A stretch of 64,000 nucleotides of DNA, from assembly GCA_963920705.1 (NCBI GenBank), contig CAWUCO010000193.1, positions 1 through 64,000 on the forward strand, written 5' to 3'. Below the pieces are notes generated by a model. It ran no database searches. It was not told the DNA's origin and saw only the letters and a list, made by a program, of their open reading frames with translations. How positions within the stretch are numbered: position 1 is the first letter of the stretch; each line of letters opens with the position of its first letter. The stretch is from Odiellus spinosus. Lineage: Eukaryota; Arthropoda; Arachnida; Opiliones; Phalangiidae. The position numbers and the translations under genes were made by a program. Positions 36,301 to 51,600 of the stretch are shown in pieces.

Positions 36301-39300
36301 TTTAGACAAAATCAACAACAATCGAAAGAGCAAATATTAGTCTATCTAAAAAACAAGAATTTTGGAAAATCCGTTGAAACACATGGAAAATATGGCCAAT
36401 TCAAAAAACATCTAATGTCAAAAAGCGAATTTTTAAAATCTGAAATTTGACTATTTTGATATTGTATGATTTCTTGAATTGGCCATATTTTTCTTGTTTT
36501 TCAACGGATTTTTGAAAACTCTTATTATTTAGACTGTCCATTAATTGCTCTTTCGATTGACTTTGGTTTTGTCTAAATTGCCAAAACGTGACAAATATAA
36601 AATTGGTTAAAATTAAGCAAAAACGCTTAAAAATCAAAGATTATTGGATTCAAATGGACACAAAATATTTGATTTTTAAGCTATTTAGACAAAATCAACA
36701 ACAATCTAAAGAGCAAATATTTGTCTATCTAAAAAAAAAGTTTTGGAAAATCCGTTGAAAAACATGGAAAATATGGAAAATTCAAAAAACATCTAATATC
36801 AAAAAGCGAATTTTTAAAATCTGAAATTTGAATATTTTGATATTGTATGATTTCTTGAATTGGCCATATTTTTCTTGTTTTTCAACGGATTTTTGAAAAC
36901 TCTTATTATTAAGACTTTCCATTAATTGCTCTTTCGAATGACTTTGGTTTTGTCTAAATTGCCAAAAAGTGACAAATATAAAATTGGTTAAAATTAAGCA
37001 AAAACGCTTAAAAATCAAAGATTATTGGATTCAAATAGACACAAAACATTTGATTTTTAAGCGATTTAGACAAAATTAACACCAATCGAAAGAACAAATA
37101 TTGGTCTATGTAAAAAACAAGAGTTTTGGAAAATCCGTTGAAACACATGGAAAATATGGCCAATTCAAAAAACATCTAATGTCAAAAAGCGAATTTTTAA
37201 AATCTGAAATTTGACTATTTTGATATTGTATGATTTCTTGAATTGGCCATATTTTTCTTGTTTTTCAACGGATTTTTGAAAACTATTATTTTTTAGACTG
37301 TCCATTAATTGCTCTTTCGAATGACTTTGGTTTTTTCTAAATTCCCAAAACGTGACAAATATAAAATTGGTTAAAATTAAGCAAAAACGCTTAAAAATCA
37401 AAGATTATTGGATTCAAATGGACACAAAATATTTGATTTTTAAGCTATTTAGACAAAATCAACAACAATCTAAAGAGCAAATATTTGTCTATCTAAAAAA
37501 AAAGTTTTGGAAAATCCGTTGAAAAACATGGAAAATATGGAAAATTCAAAAAACATCTAATATCAAAAAGCGAATTTTTAAAATCTGAAATTTGAATATT
37601 TTGATATTGTATGATTTCTTGAATTGGCCATATTTTTCTTGTTTTTCAACGGATTTTTGAAAACTCTTATTATTAAGACTTTCCATTAATTGCTCTTTCG
37701 AATGACTTTGGTTTTGTCTAAATTTCCAAAAAGTGACAAATATAAAATTGGTTAAAATTAAGCAAAAACGCTTAAAAATCAAAGATTATTGGATTCAAAT
37801 AGACACAAAACATTTGATTTTTAAGCGATTTAGACAAAATTAACACCAATCGAAAGAACAAAAATTGGTCTATCTAAAAAACAAGAGTTTTGGAAAATCC
37901 GTTGAAACACATGGAAAATATGGCCAATTCAAAAAACATCTAATGTCAAAAAGCGAATTTTTAAAATCTGAAATTTGACTATTTTGATATTGTATGATTT
38001 CTTGAATTGGCCATATTTTTCTTGTTTTTCAACGGATTTTTGAAAACTCTTATTATTTAGACTGTCCATTAATTGCTTTTTCGAACGACTTTGGTTTTGT
38101 CTAAATTGCCAAAACGTGACAAATATAAAATGAGTTAAAATTAAGCAAAAAGCTTAAAAATCAAAGATTATTGGATTCAAATGGACACAAAACATTTGAT
38201 TTTTACGCTATTTAGACAAAATTAACACCAATCGAAAGAGCAAATATTGGTCTATTTAAAAAACAAGAGTTTTGGAAAATCCGTTGAAAAACATGGAAAA
38301 TATGGCCAATTCAAAAAAACATCTTATATCAAAAAGCGTATTTTTAAAATCCGAAATTTGACTATTTTGATATTGTATGATTTCTTGAATTGGCCATATT
38401 TTTCTTGTTTTTCAACGGATTTTTGAAAACTCTTAGTATTAGACTGTCGATTAATTGCTCTTTCGAATGACTTTGGCTTTGCCTAAATTGCCAAAACATA
38501 ACAAATATAAAATGGGTTAAAATTAAGCAAAAACGCTTAAAAATCAAAGATTATTGGATTCAAATGGACACAAAACTTTTGATTTTTAAGCGATTTAGAC
38601 AAAATTAACACCAATCGAAAGAGCAAATATTGGTCTATTTAAAAAACAAGAGTTTTAGAAAATCCGTTGAAAAACATGGAAAATATGGAAAATTCAGAAA
38701 AATATCTAATATCTAAAATTGAATTTTTAAAATCTGAAATTTGACTATTTTGATATTGTATGATTTCTTGAATTGGCCATATTTTTCTTGTTTTTCAACG
38801 GATTTTTGAAAACTCTTATTATTTAGACTGTCCATTAATTGCTTTTTCGAACGACTTTGGTTTTGTCTAAATTGCCAAAACGTGACAAATATAAAATGAG
38901 TTAAAATTAAGCAAAAAGCTTAAAAATCAAAGATTATTGGAATTCAAATGGACACAAAACATTTGATTTTTACGCTATTTAGACAAAATTAACACCAATC
39001 GAAAGAGCAAATATTGGTCTATTTAAAAACCAAGAGTTTTGGAAAATCCGTTGAAAAACATGGAAAATATGGCCAATTCAAAAATACATCTTATATCAAA
39101 AAGCGTATTTTTAAAATCCGAAATTTGACTATTTTGATATTGTATGATTTCTTGAATGGGTAATATTTTTCTTGTTTTTCAACGGATTTTTGAAAACTCT
39201 TATTATAAAGACTGTCCATTAATTGCTCTTTCGAATGACTTAGATTTTGCCTAAATTGCCAAAACATAACAAATATAAATGGGTTAAAATTAAGCAAAAA

Positions 39301-42300
39301 CTTTTAAAAATCAAAGATTATTGAATTCAAATGGAGACAAAACATTTGATATTTAAGCGATTTAGACAAAATTAACATCAATCGAAAGAGCAAATATTGA
39401 TCAATTGAAAAACAAGAGTTTTGGAAAATCCGTTGAAAAACATGGAAAATATGGATAATTCAAAAATACATCTTATATCAAAAAGCGTATTTTTAAAATC
39501 CGAAAATTGACTATTTTGATATTGTATGATTTCTTGAATTGGCCATATTTTTCTTGTTTTTCAACGGATTTTTGAAAACTCTTAGTATTAGACTGTCCAT
39601 TAATTGCTCTTTCGAATGACTTTGGCTTTGCCTAAATTGCCGAAACATAACAAATATAAAATGGGTTAAAATTAAGCAAAAACGCTTAAAAATCAAAGAT
39701 TATTGGTTTCAAATGGACACAACATTTAATATTTAAGAGATTTTGACAAAAATCAACATCAATCGAAAGAGCAAATATTGATCAATTAAAAAACAAGAGT
39801 TTTGGAAAATCCGTTGAAACGCATAGATAATATGGCATATTTAAAAAAATACATCTTATATCAAAAAGCGTATTTTGAAAATATGAAATTTGACTATTTT
39901 GATATTGTATGATTTCTTGAATTGGCCATATTTTTCTTGTTTTTCAACGGATTTTTGAAAACTCTTATTATTTAGACTGTCCTTTAATTGCTCTTTCGAA
40001 TGACTTTGGTTTTGTCTAAATTGCCAAAACGTGACAAATATAAAATTTGTTAAAATTAAGCAAAAACGCTTAAAAATCAAAGATTATTGGATTCAAATAG
40101 ATGCAAAACATTTGATTTTTAAGCGATTTAGACAAAATTAACACCAATCGAAAGAACAAATTTTGGTCTATCTAAAAAATAAGAGTTTTGGAAAATCCGT
40201 TGAAACACATGGAAAATATGGTCAATTCAAAAAACATCTAATGTCAAAAAGCGAATTTTTAAAATCTGAAATTTGACTATTTTGATATTGTATGATTTTT
40301 GAATTGGCCATATTTTTCTTGTTTTTCAACGGATTTTTGAAAACTATTATTTTTTAGACTGTCCATTAATTGCTTTTTCGAATGACTTTGGTTTTGTCTA
40401 AATTGCCAAAACGTGACAAATATAAAATTGGTTAAAATTAAGCAAAAACGCTTAAAAATCAAAGATTATTGGATTCAAATGGACACAAAATATTTGATTT
40501 TTAAGCTATTTAGACAAAATCAACAACAATCTAAAGAGCAAATATTGGTCTATCTAAAAAAAAAGAGTTTTTGAAAATCCGTTGAAAAACATGGAAAATA
40601 TGGAAAATTCAGAAAAACATCTAATATCAAAAAGCGAATTTTTAAAATCTGAAATTTGACTATTTTGATATTGTATGATTTCTTGAATTGGCCATATTTT
40701 TCTTGTTTTTCAACGGATTTTTGAAAACTCTTATTATTTAGACTGTCCATTAATTGCTCTTTCGATTGACTTTGGTTTTGTCTAAATTGCCATAAAACTG
40801 ACAAATATAAAATTGGTTAAAATTAAGCAAACACGCTTAAAAATCCAAGATTATTGGATTCAAATGGACACAAAACTTTTGATTTTTAAGCGATTTAGAC
40901 AAAATTAACACCACTCGAAAGAGCAAATATTGGTTTATCTAAATAATAAGAGTTTTGGAAAATCCGTTGAAAAACATGGAAAATATGGCCAATTCAAAAA
41001 CATCTAATAAAAAAAGCGAATTTTTAAAATCTGAAATTTGACTATTTTGATATTGTATGATTTATTGAATTGGCCATATTTTTCTTGTTTTTCAACGGAT
41101 TTTGAAAACTATTATTATTTAGATTGATAATTAATTGCTCTTTCGAATTACTTTGGTTTTGTCTAAATTGCCAAAACATGACAAATATAAAATTGGTTAA
41201 AATTAACCAAAAACGCTTAAAAATCCAAGATTATTGGATTCAAATGGACACAAAACTTTTGATTTTTAAGCGATTTAGTCAAAAATTAACACCACTCGAA
41301 AGAGCAAATATTGGTCTATCTAAAAAACAAGAGTTTTTGAAAATCCGTTGAAAAACATGGAAAATATGGCCAATTCAAAAAACATCTAATATCAAAAAGG
41401 GAATTTTTAAAATCTGAAATTTGACTATTTTGATATTGTATAATTTTTTGAATTGGCCATATTTTTCTTGTTTTTCAACGGATTTTTGAAAACTCTTATT
41501 ATTTGGACTGTCCATTAATTGCTCTTTCGAATGACTTTGGTTTTGTCTAAATTGCCAAAGCCTGACAAATATAAAATTGGTTAAAATTAAGCAAACACGC
41601 TTAAAAATCCAAGATTATTGGATTCAAATGGACACAAAACTTTTGATTTTTAAACGATTTAGACAAAATTAACACCACTCGAATGGCAAATATTGGTTTA
41701 TCTAAATAATAAGAGTTTTGGAAAATCCGTTGGAAAACATGGAAAATAGAGACAATTCAAAAAACATCTAATATCAAAAAGTGAATTTTTAAAATCTGAA
41801 ATTTGACTTTTTTGATATTGTATGATTTCATGAATTGGCCATATTTTTCTTGTTTTTCAACGGATTTTTGAAAACTCTTATTATTTGGACTGTCCATTAA
41901 TTGCTCTTTCGAATGACTTTGGTTTTGTCTAAATTGCCAAAGCCTGACAAATATAAAATTGGTTAAAATTAAGCAAAACCGCTTAAAAATCCAAGATTAT
42001 TGGATTCAAATGGAAACAAAACTTTTGATTTTTAAACGATTTAGACAAAATTAACACCACTCGAAAGAGCAAATATTGGTCTATCTAAAAAACAAGAGTT
42101 TTTGAAAATCCTTTGAAAAACATGGAAAATATGGCCAATTCAAAAAACATCTAATATCAAAAAGCGAATTTTTAAAATCTGAAATTTGACTATTTTGATA
42201 TTGTATGATTTATTGAATTGGCCATATTTTTCTTGTTTTTCAACGGATTTTTAAAAACTCTTATTATTTAGACTGTCCATTAATTGCTCTTTCGATTGAC

Positions 42301-45300
42301 TTTGGTTTTGTCTAAATTGCCATAAAACTGACAAATATAAAATTGGTTAAAATTAAGCAAACACGCTTAAAAATCCAAGATTATTGGATTCAAATGGACA
42401 CAAAACTTGATTTTTAAGCGATTTAGACAAAATTAACACCACTCGAAAGAGCAAATATTCGTTTATCTAAATAATAAGAGTTTTGGAAAATCCGTTGAAA
42501 AACATGGAAAATATGGCCAATTCAAAAACATCTAATAAAAAAAGCGAATTTTTAAAATCTGAAATTTGACTATTTTGATATTGTATGATTTATTGAATTG
42601 GCCATATTTTTCTTGTTTTTCAACGGATTTTTGAAAACTATTATTGTTTAGATTGATAATTAATTGCTCTTTCGAATTACTTTGGTTTTGTCTAAATTGC
42701 CAAAACATGACAAATATAAAATTGGTTAAAATTAACCAAAAACGCTTAAAAATCCAAGATTATTGGATTCAAATGGACACAAAACTTTTGATTTTTAAGC
42801 GATTTAGTCAAAAATTAACACCACTCGAAAGAGCAAATATTGGTCTATCTAAAAAACAAGAGTTTTTGAAAATCCGTTGAAAAACATGGAAAATATGGCC
42901 AATTCAAAAAACATCTAATATCAAAAAGGGAATTTTTAAAATCTGAAATTTGACTATTTTGATATTGTATGATTTCATGAATTGGCCATATTTTTCTTGT
43001 TTTTCAACGGATTTTTGAAAACTCTTATTATTTGGACTGTCCATTAATTGCTCTTTCGAATGACTTTGGTTTTGTCTAAATTGCCAAAGCCTGACAAATA
43101 TAAAATTGGTTAAAATTAAGCAAAAACGCTTAAAAATCCAAGATTATTGGATTCAAATGGACACAAAACTTTTGATTTTTAAACGATTTAGACAAAATTA
43201 ACACCACTCGAAAGAGCAAATATTGGTCTATCTAAAAAACAAGAGTTTTTGAAAATCCGTTGAAAAACATGGAAAATATGGCCAATTCAAAAAACATCTA
43301 ATATCAAAAAGCGAATTTTTAAAATCTGAAATTTGACTATTTTGATATTGTATGATTTATTGAATTGGCCATATTTTTCTTGTTTTTCAACGGATTTTTG
43401 AAAACTATTATTATTTAGATTGATAATTAATTGCTCTTTCGAATTACTTTGGTTTTGTCTAAATTGCCAAAACATGACAAATATAAAATTGGTTAAAATT
43501 AACCAAAAACGCTTAAAAATCCAAGATTATTGGATTCAAATGGACACAAAACTTTTGATTTTTAAGCGATTTAGTCAAAAATTAACACCACTCGAAAGAG
43601 CAAATATTGGTCTATCTAAAAAACAAGAGTTTTTGAAAATCCGTTGAAAAACATGGAAAATATGGCCAATTCAAAAAACATCTAATATCAAAAAGGGAAT
43701 TTTTAAAATCTGAAATTTGACTATTTTGATATTGTATAATTTTTTGAATTGGCCATATTTTTCTTGTTTTTCAACGGATTTTTGAAAACTCTTATTATTT
43801 GGACTGTCCAATAATTGCTCTTTCAAATGACTTTGGTTTTGTCTAAATTGCCAAAGCCTGACAAATATAAAATTGGTTAAAATTAAGCAAAAACGCTTAA
43901 AAATCAAAGATTATTGGATACAAATGGACACAAAACGTTTGATTTTTAAGCGATTTAGACAAAAATTAACACCACTCGAAAGATCAAATATTGGTCTATC
44001 TAAAAAACAAGAGTTTTTGAAAATCCGTTGAAAAACATGGAAAATATGGCCAATTCAAAAAACATCTAATATCAAAAAGCGAATTTTTAAAATCTGAAAT
44101 TTGACTATTTTGATATTGTATGATTTCTTGAATTGGCCATATTTTTCTTGTTTTTCAACGGATTTTTGAAAACTCTTATTATTTAGACTGTCCATTAATT
44201 GCTCTTTCGATTGACTTTGGTTTTGTCTAAATTGCCATAAAACTGACAAATATAAAATTGGTTAAAATTAAGCAAACACGCTTAAAAATCCAAGATTATT
44301 GGATTCAAATGGACACAAAACTTTTGATTTTTAAGCGATTTAGACAAAATTAACACCACTCGAAAGAGCAAATATTGGTTTACCTAAATAATAAGAGTTT
44401 TGGAAAATCCGTTGAAAAACATGGAAAATATGGCCAATTCAAAAACATCTAATAAAAAAAAGCGAATTTTTAAAATCTGAAATTTGACTATTTTGATATT
44501 GTATGATTTATTGAATTGGCCATATTTTTCTTGTTTTTCAACGGATTTTTGAAAACTATTATTATTTAGATTGATAATTAATTGCTCTTTCGAATTACTT
44601 TGGTTTTGTCTAAATTGCCAACACCTGAAAAATATAAAATTGGTTAAAATTAAGCAAACACGCTTAAAAATCCAAGATTATTGGATTCAAATGGACACAA
44701 AACTTTTGATTTTTAAACGATTTAGACAAAATTAACACCACTCGAAAGAGCAAATATTGGTTTATCTAAATAATAAGAGTTTTGGAAAATCCGTTGGAAA
44801 ACATGGAAAATAGAGACAATTCAAAAAACATCTAATATCAAAAAGTGAATTTTTAAAATCTGAAATTTGACTTTTTTGATATTGTATGATTTCATGAATT
44901 GGCCATATTTTTCTTGTTTTTCAACGGATTTTTGAAAACTCTTATTATTTGGACTGTCCATTAATTGCTCTTTCGAATGACTTTGGTTTTGTCTAAATTG
45001 CCAAAGCCTGACAAATATAAAATTGGTTAAAATTAAGCAAAAACGCTTAAAAATCAAAGATTATTGGATTCAAATGGACACAAAACGTTTGATTTTTAAG
45101 CGATTTAGACAAAAATTAACACCACTCGAAAGAGCAAATATTGGTCTATCTAAAAAACAAGAGTTTTTGAAAATCCGTTGAAAAACATGGAAAATATGGC
45201 CAATTCAAAAAACATCTAATATCAAAAAGCGAATTTTTAAAATCTGAAATTTGACTATTTTGATATTGTATGATTTATTGAATTGGCCATATTTTTCTTG

Positions 45301-47649
45301 TTTTTCAACGGATTTTTGAAAACTCTTATTATTTAGACTGTCCATTAATTGCTCTTTCGATTGATTTTGTTTTTGTCTAAATTGCCATAAAACTGACAAA
45401 TATAAAATTGGTTAAAATTAAGCAAACACGCTTAAAAATCCAAGATTATTGGATTCAAATGGACACAAAACTTTTGATTTTTAAGCGATTTAGACAAAAT
45501 TAACACCACTCGAAAGAGCAAATATTGGTTTATCTAAATAAGAGTTTTGGAAAATCCGTTGAAAAACATGGAAAATATGGCCAATTCAAAAACATCTAAT
45601 AAAAAAAGCGAATTTTTAAAATCTGAAATTTGACTATTTTGATATTGTATGATTTATTGAATTGGCCATATTTTTCTTGTTTTTCAACGGATTTTTGAAA
45701 ACTATTATTATTTAGATTGATAATTAATTGCTCTTTCGAATTACTTTGGTTTTGTCTAAATTGCCAAAACGTGACAAATATAAAATTGGTTAAAATTAAC
45801 CAAAAACGCTTAAAAATCCAAGATTATTGGATTCAAATGGACACAAAACTTTTGATTTTTAAGCGATTTAGTCAAAAATTAACACCACTCGAAAGAGCAA
45901 ATATTGGTCTATCTAAAAAACAAGAGTTTTTGAAAATCCGTTGAAAAACATGGAAAATATGGCCAATTCAAAAAACATCTAATATCAAAAAGCGAATTTT
46001 TAAAATCTGAAATTTGACTATTTTGATATTGTATAATTTTTTGAATTGGCCATATTTTTCTTGTTTTTCAACGGATTTTTGAAAACTCTTATTATTTGGA
46101 CTGTCCATTAATTGCTCTTTCGAATGACTTTGGTTTTGTCTAAATTGCCAAAGCCTGACAAATATAAAATTGGTTAAAATTAAGCAAAAACGCTTAAAAA
46201 TCAAAGATTATTGGATTCAAATGGACACAAAACGTTTGATTTTTAAGCGATTTAGACAAAAATTAACACCACTCGAAAGAGCAAATATTGGTCTATCTAA
46301 AAAACAAGAGTTTTTGAAAATCCGTTGAAAAACATGGAAAATATGGCCAATTCAAAAAACATCTAATATCAAAAAGCGAATTTTTAAAATCTGAAATTTG
46401 ACTATTTTGATATTGTATGATTTCTTGAATTGGCCATATTTTTCTTGTTTTTCAACGGATTTTTGAAAACACTTATTATTTAGACTGTCCATTAATTGCT
46501 CTTTCGATTGACTTTGGTTTTGTCTAAATTGCCATAAAACTGACAAATATAAAATTGGTTAAAATTAAGCAAACACGCTTAAAAATCCAAGATTATTGGA
46601 TTCAAATGGACACAAAACTTTTGATTTTTAAGCGATTTAGACAAAATTAACACCACTCGAAAGAGCAAATATTGGTTTATCTAAATAATAAGAGTTTTGG
46701 AAAATCCGTTGAAAAACATGGACAATATGGCCAATTCAAAAACATCTAATAAAAAAAAGCGAATTTTTAAAATCTGAAATTTGACTATTTTGATATTGTA
46801 TGATTTATTGAATTGGCCATATTTTTCTTGTTTTTCAACGGATTTTTGAAAACTCTTATTATTTAGACTGTCCATTAATTGCTCTTTCGATTGACTTTGG
46901 TTTTGTCTAAATTGCCATAAAACTGACAAATATAAAATTGGTTAAAATTAAGCAAACACGCTTAAAAATCCAAGATTATTGGATTCAAATGGACACAAAA
47001 CTTTTGATTTTTAAGCGATTTAGACAAAATTAACACCACTCGAAAGAGCAAATATTGGTTTATCTAAATAATAAGAGTTTTGGAAAATCCGTTGAAAAAC
47101 ATGGAAAATATGGCCAATTCAAAAACATCTAATAAAAAAAGCGAATTTTTAAAATCTGAAATTTGACTATTTTGATATTGTATGATTTATTGAATTGGCC
47201 ATATTTTTCTTGTTTTTCAACGGATTTTTGAAAACTATTATTATTTAGATTGATAATTAATTGCTCTTTCGAATTACTTTGGTTTTGTCTAAATTGCCAA
47301 AACATGACAAATATAAAATTGGTTAAAATTAACCAAAAACGCTTAAAAATCCAAGATTATTGGATTCAAATGGACACAAAACTTTTGATTTTTAAGCGAT
47401 TTAGTCAAAAATTAACACCACTCGAAAAAGCAAATATTGGTCTATCTAAAAAACAAGAGTTTTTGAAAATCCGTTGAAAAACATGGAAAATATGGCCAAT
47501 TCAAAAAACATCTAATATAAAAAAGGGAATTTTTAAAATCTGAAATTTGACTATTTTGATATTGTATAATTTTTTGAATTGGCCATATTTTTCTTGTTTT
47601 TCAACGGATTTTTGAAAACTCTTATTATTTGGACTGTCCATTAATTGCT

Positions 47650-50600
47650 CTTTCGAATGACTTTGGTTTTGTCTAAATTGCCAACACCTGACAAATATAA
47701 AATTGGTTAAAATTAAGCAAACACGCTTAAAAATCCAAGATTATTGGATTCAAATGGACACAAAACTTTTGATTTTTAAACGATTTAGACAAAATTAACA
47801 CCACTCGAAAGAGCAAATATTGGTTTATCTAAATAATAAGAGTTTTGGAAAATCCGTTGGAAAACATGGAAAATAGAGACAATTCAAAAAACATCTAATA
47901 TCAAAAAGTGAATTTTTAAAATCTGAAATTTGACTTTTTTGATATTGTATGATTTCATGAATTGGCCATATTTTTCTTGTTTTTCAACGGATTTTTGAAA
48001 ACTCTTATTATTTGGACTGTCCATTAATTGCTCTTTCGAATGACTTTGGTTTTGTCTAAATTGCCAAAGCCTGACAAATATAAAATTGGTTAAAATTAAG
48101 CAAAAACGCTTAAAAATCAAAGATTATTGGATTCAAATGGACACAAAACGTTTGATTTTTAAGCGATTTAGACAAAAATTAACACCACTCGAAAGAGCAA
48201 ATATTGGTCTATCTAAAAAACAAGAGTTTTTGAAAATCCGTTGAAAAACATGGAAAATATGGCCAATTCAAAAAACATCTAATATCAAAAAGCGAATTTT
48301 TAAAATCTGAAATTTGACTATTTTGATATTGTATGATTTATTGAATTGGCCATATTTTTCTTGTTTTTCAACGGATTTTTGAAAACTCTTATTATTTAGA
48401 CTGTCCATTAATTGCTCTTTCGATTGATTTTGGTTTTGTCTAAATTGCCATAAAACTGACAAATATAAAATTGGTTAAAATTAAGCAAACACGCTTAAAA
48501 ATCCAAGATTATTGGATTCAAATGGACACAAAACTTTTGATTTTTAAGCGATTTAGTCAAAAATTAACACCACTCGAAAGAGCAAATATTGGTCTATCTA
48601 AAAAACAAGAGTTTTTGAAAATCCGTTGAAAAACATGGAAAATATGGCCAATTCAAAAAACATCTAATATCAAAAAGCGAATTTTTAAAATCTGAAATTT
48701 GACTATTTTGATATTGTAAAATTTTTTGAATTGGCCATATTTTTCTTGTTTTTCAACGGATTTTGGAAACTCTTATTATTTGGACTGTCCATTAATTGCT
48801 CTTTCGAATGACTTTGGTTTTATCTAAATTGCCAAAGCCTGACAAATATAAAATTGGTTAAAATTAAGCAAAAACGCTTAAAAATCAAAGATTATTGGAT
48901 TCAAATGGACACAAAACGTTTGATTTTTAAGCGATTTAGACAAAAATTAACTCCACTCGAAAGAGCAAATATTGGTCTATCTAAAAAACAAGAGTTTTTG
49001 AAAATCCGTTGAAAAACATGGAAAATATGGCCAATTCAAAAAACATCTAATATCAAAAAGCGAATTTTTAAAATCTGAAATTTGACTATTTTGATATTGT
49101 ATGATTTATTGAATTGGCCATATTTTTCTTGTTTTTCAACGGATTTTTGAAAACACTTATTATTTAGACTGTCCATTAATTGCTCTTTCGATTGACTTTG
49201 GTTTTGTCTAAATTGCCATAAAACTGACAAATATAAAATTGGTTAAAATTAAGCAAACACGCTTAAAAATCCAAGATTATTGGATTCAAATGGACACAAA
49301 ACTTTTGAATTTTAAGCGATTTAGACAAAATTAATACCAATCGAAAGAGCAAACATTGGTCTATCTAAAAAACAAGAGTTTTGGAAAATCCGTTGAAAAA
49401 CATGGAAAATATAGCCAATTCAAAAACATCTAATAAAAAAAGCGAATTTTGAAAATCTGAAATTTGACTATTTTGATATTGTATGATTTATTGAATTGGC
49501 CATATTTTTCTTGTTTTTCAACGGATTTTTGAAAACTCTTATTATTTAGATTGATAATTAATTGCTCTTTCGAATGACTTTGGTTTTGTCTAAATTGCCA
49601 AAACGTGACAAATATAAAATTGGTTAAAATTAACCAAAAACGCTTAAAAATCCAAGATTATTGGATTCAAATGGACACAAAACTTTTGATTTTTAAGCGA
49701 TTTAGTCAAAAAATAACACCACTCGAAAGAGAAAATATTGGTCTATCTAAAAAACAAGAGTTTTTGAAAATCCGTTGAAAAACATGGAAAATATGGCCAA
49801 TTCAAAAAAAATCTAATATCAAAAAGCGAATTTTTAAAATCTGAAATATGACTATTTTGATATTGTATGATTTCTTGAATTGGCCATATTTATCTTGTTT
49901 TTCAACGGATTTTTGAAAACTCTTATTACTTAGACTGTCCATTAATTGCTCTTTAAATTGACTTTTGTTTTGTCTAAATTGCCAAAACCTGACAAATATA
50001 AAATTGGTTAAAATTAAGCAAAAACGCTTAAAAATCAAGATTATTGGATTCAAATGGACACAAAACTTTTGATTTTTAAGCGATTTAGACAAAATTAATA
50101 CCAATCGAAAGAGCAAACATTGGTCTATCTAAAAAACAAGAGTTTTTGAAAATCCGTTGAAAAACATGGAAAATATGGCCAATTCAAAAAAAATCTAATA
50201 TCAAAAAGCGAATTTTTAAAATCTGAAATTTGACTATTTTGATATTGTATGATTTCTTGAATTGGCCATATTTTTCTTGTTTTTCAACGGATTTTTGAAA
50301 ACTCTTATTACTTAGACTGTCCATTAATTGCTCTTTAAATTGACTTTTGTTTTGTCTAAATTGCCAAAACCTGACAAATATAAAATTGGTTAAAATTAAG
50401 CAAAAACGCTTAAAAATCCAAGATTATTGGATTCAAATGGACACAAAACTTTTGATTTTTAAGCGATTTAGACAAAATTAATACCAATCGAAAGAGCAAA
50501 CATTGATCTATCTAAAAAACAAGAGTTTTGGAAAATCCAATAAAAACATGGAAAATATGGCCAATTCAAAAAACATCTAATATCAAAAAGCGAATTTTTA

Positions 50601-51600
50601 AAATCTGAAATTTGACTATTTTGATATTGTATGATTTGTTGAATTGGCCATATTTTTCTTGTTTTTCAACGGATTTTTGAAAACTCTTATTACTTAGACT
50701 GTCCATTAATTGCTCTTTAAATTGACTTTTGTTTTGTCTAAATTGCCAAAACCTGACAAATATAAAATTGGTTAAAATTAAGCAAAAACGCTTAAAAATC
50801 CAAGATTATTGGATTCAAATGGACACAAAACTTTTGATTTTTAAGCGATTTAGACAAAATTAATACCAATCGAAAGAGCAAACATTGATCTATCTAAAAA
50901 ACAAGAGTTTTGGAAAATCCAATAAAAACATGGAAAATATGGCCAATTCAAAAAACATCTAATATCAAAAAGCGAATTTTTAAAATCTGAAATTTGACTA
51001 TTTTGATATTGTATGATTTATTGAATTGGCCATATTTTTCTTGTTTTTCAACGGATTTTTGAAAACACTTATTATTTAGACTGTCCATTAATTGCTCTTT
51101 CGATTGACTTTGGTTTTGTCTAAATTGCCATAAAACTGACAAATATAAAATTGGTTAAAATTAAGCAAACACGCTTAAAAATCCAAGATTATTGGATTCA
51201 AATGGACACAAAACTTTTGATTTTTAAGCGATTTAGACAAAATTAACACCACTCGAAAGAGCAAATATTGGTTTATCTAAATAATAAGAGTTTTGGAAAA
51301 TCCGTTGAAAAACATGGAAAATATGGCCAATTCAAAAACATCTAATAAAAAAAAGCGAATTTTTAAAATCTGAAATTTGACTATTTTGATATTGTATGAT
51401 TTATTGAATTGGCCATATTTTTCTTGTTTTTCAACGGATTTTTGAAAACTCTTATTATTTAGACTGTCCATTAATTGCTCTTTCGATTGACTTTGGTTTT
51501 GTCTAAATTGCCATAAAACTGACAAATATAAAATTGGATAAAATTAAGCAAAAACGCTTAAGAATCCAAGATTATTGGATTCAAATGGACACAAAACTTT
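47650..51600. repeat. Satellite segment duplicated at about 54160-57750 (offset 6509, then 6128 bp)
   Basis: Private variants such as CATATTTATCTTG (near 49888 and 56396) and GGATTTTGGAAACTC (near 48761 and 55268) match at an offset of 6509 bp (17 monomers). Beyond about 50.2 kb the offset drops to 6128 bp (16 monomers), showing gain or loss of a single monomer in one copy. Confidence 0.8.

Noticed and set aside
36540..36570. CENP-B box-like CTTTCGAATGACTTTGG in monomers
   Set aside because: Only part of the recognised core pattern fits (the CG before the final GG is absent), so I do not claim a CENP-B site.
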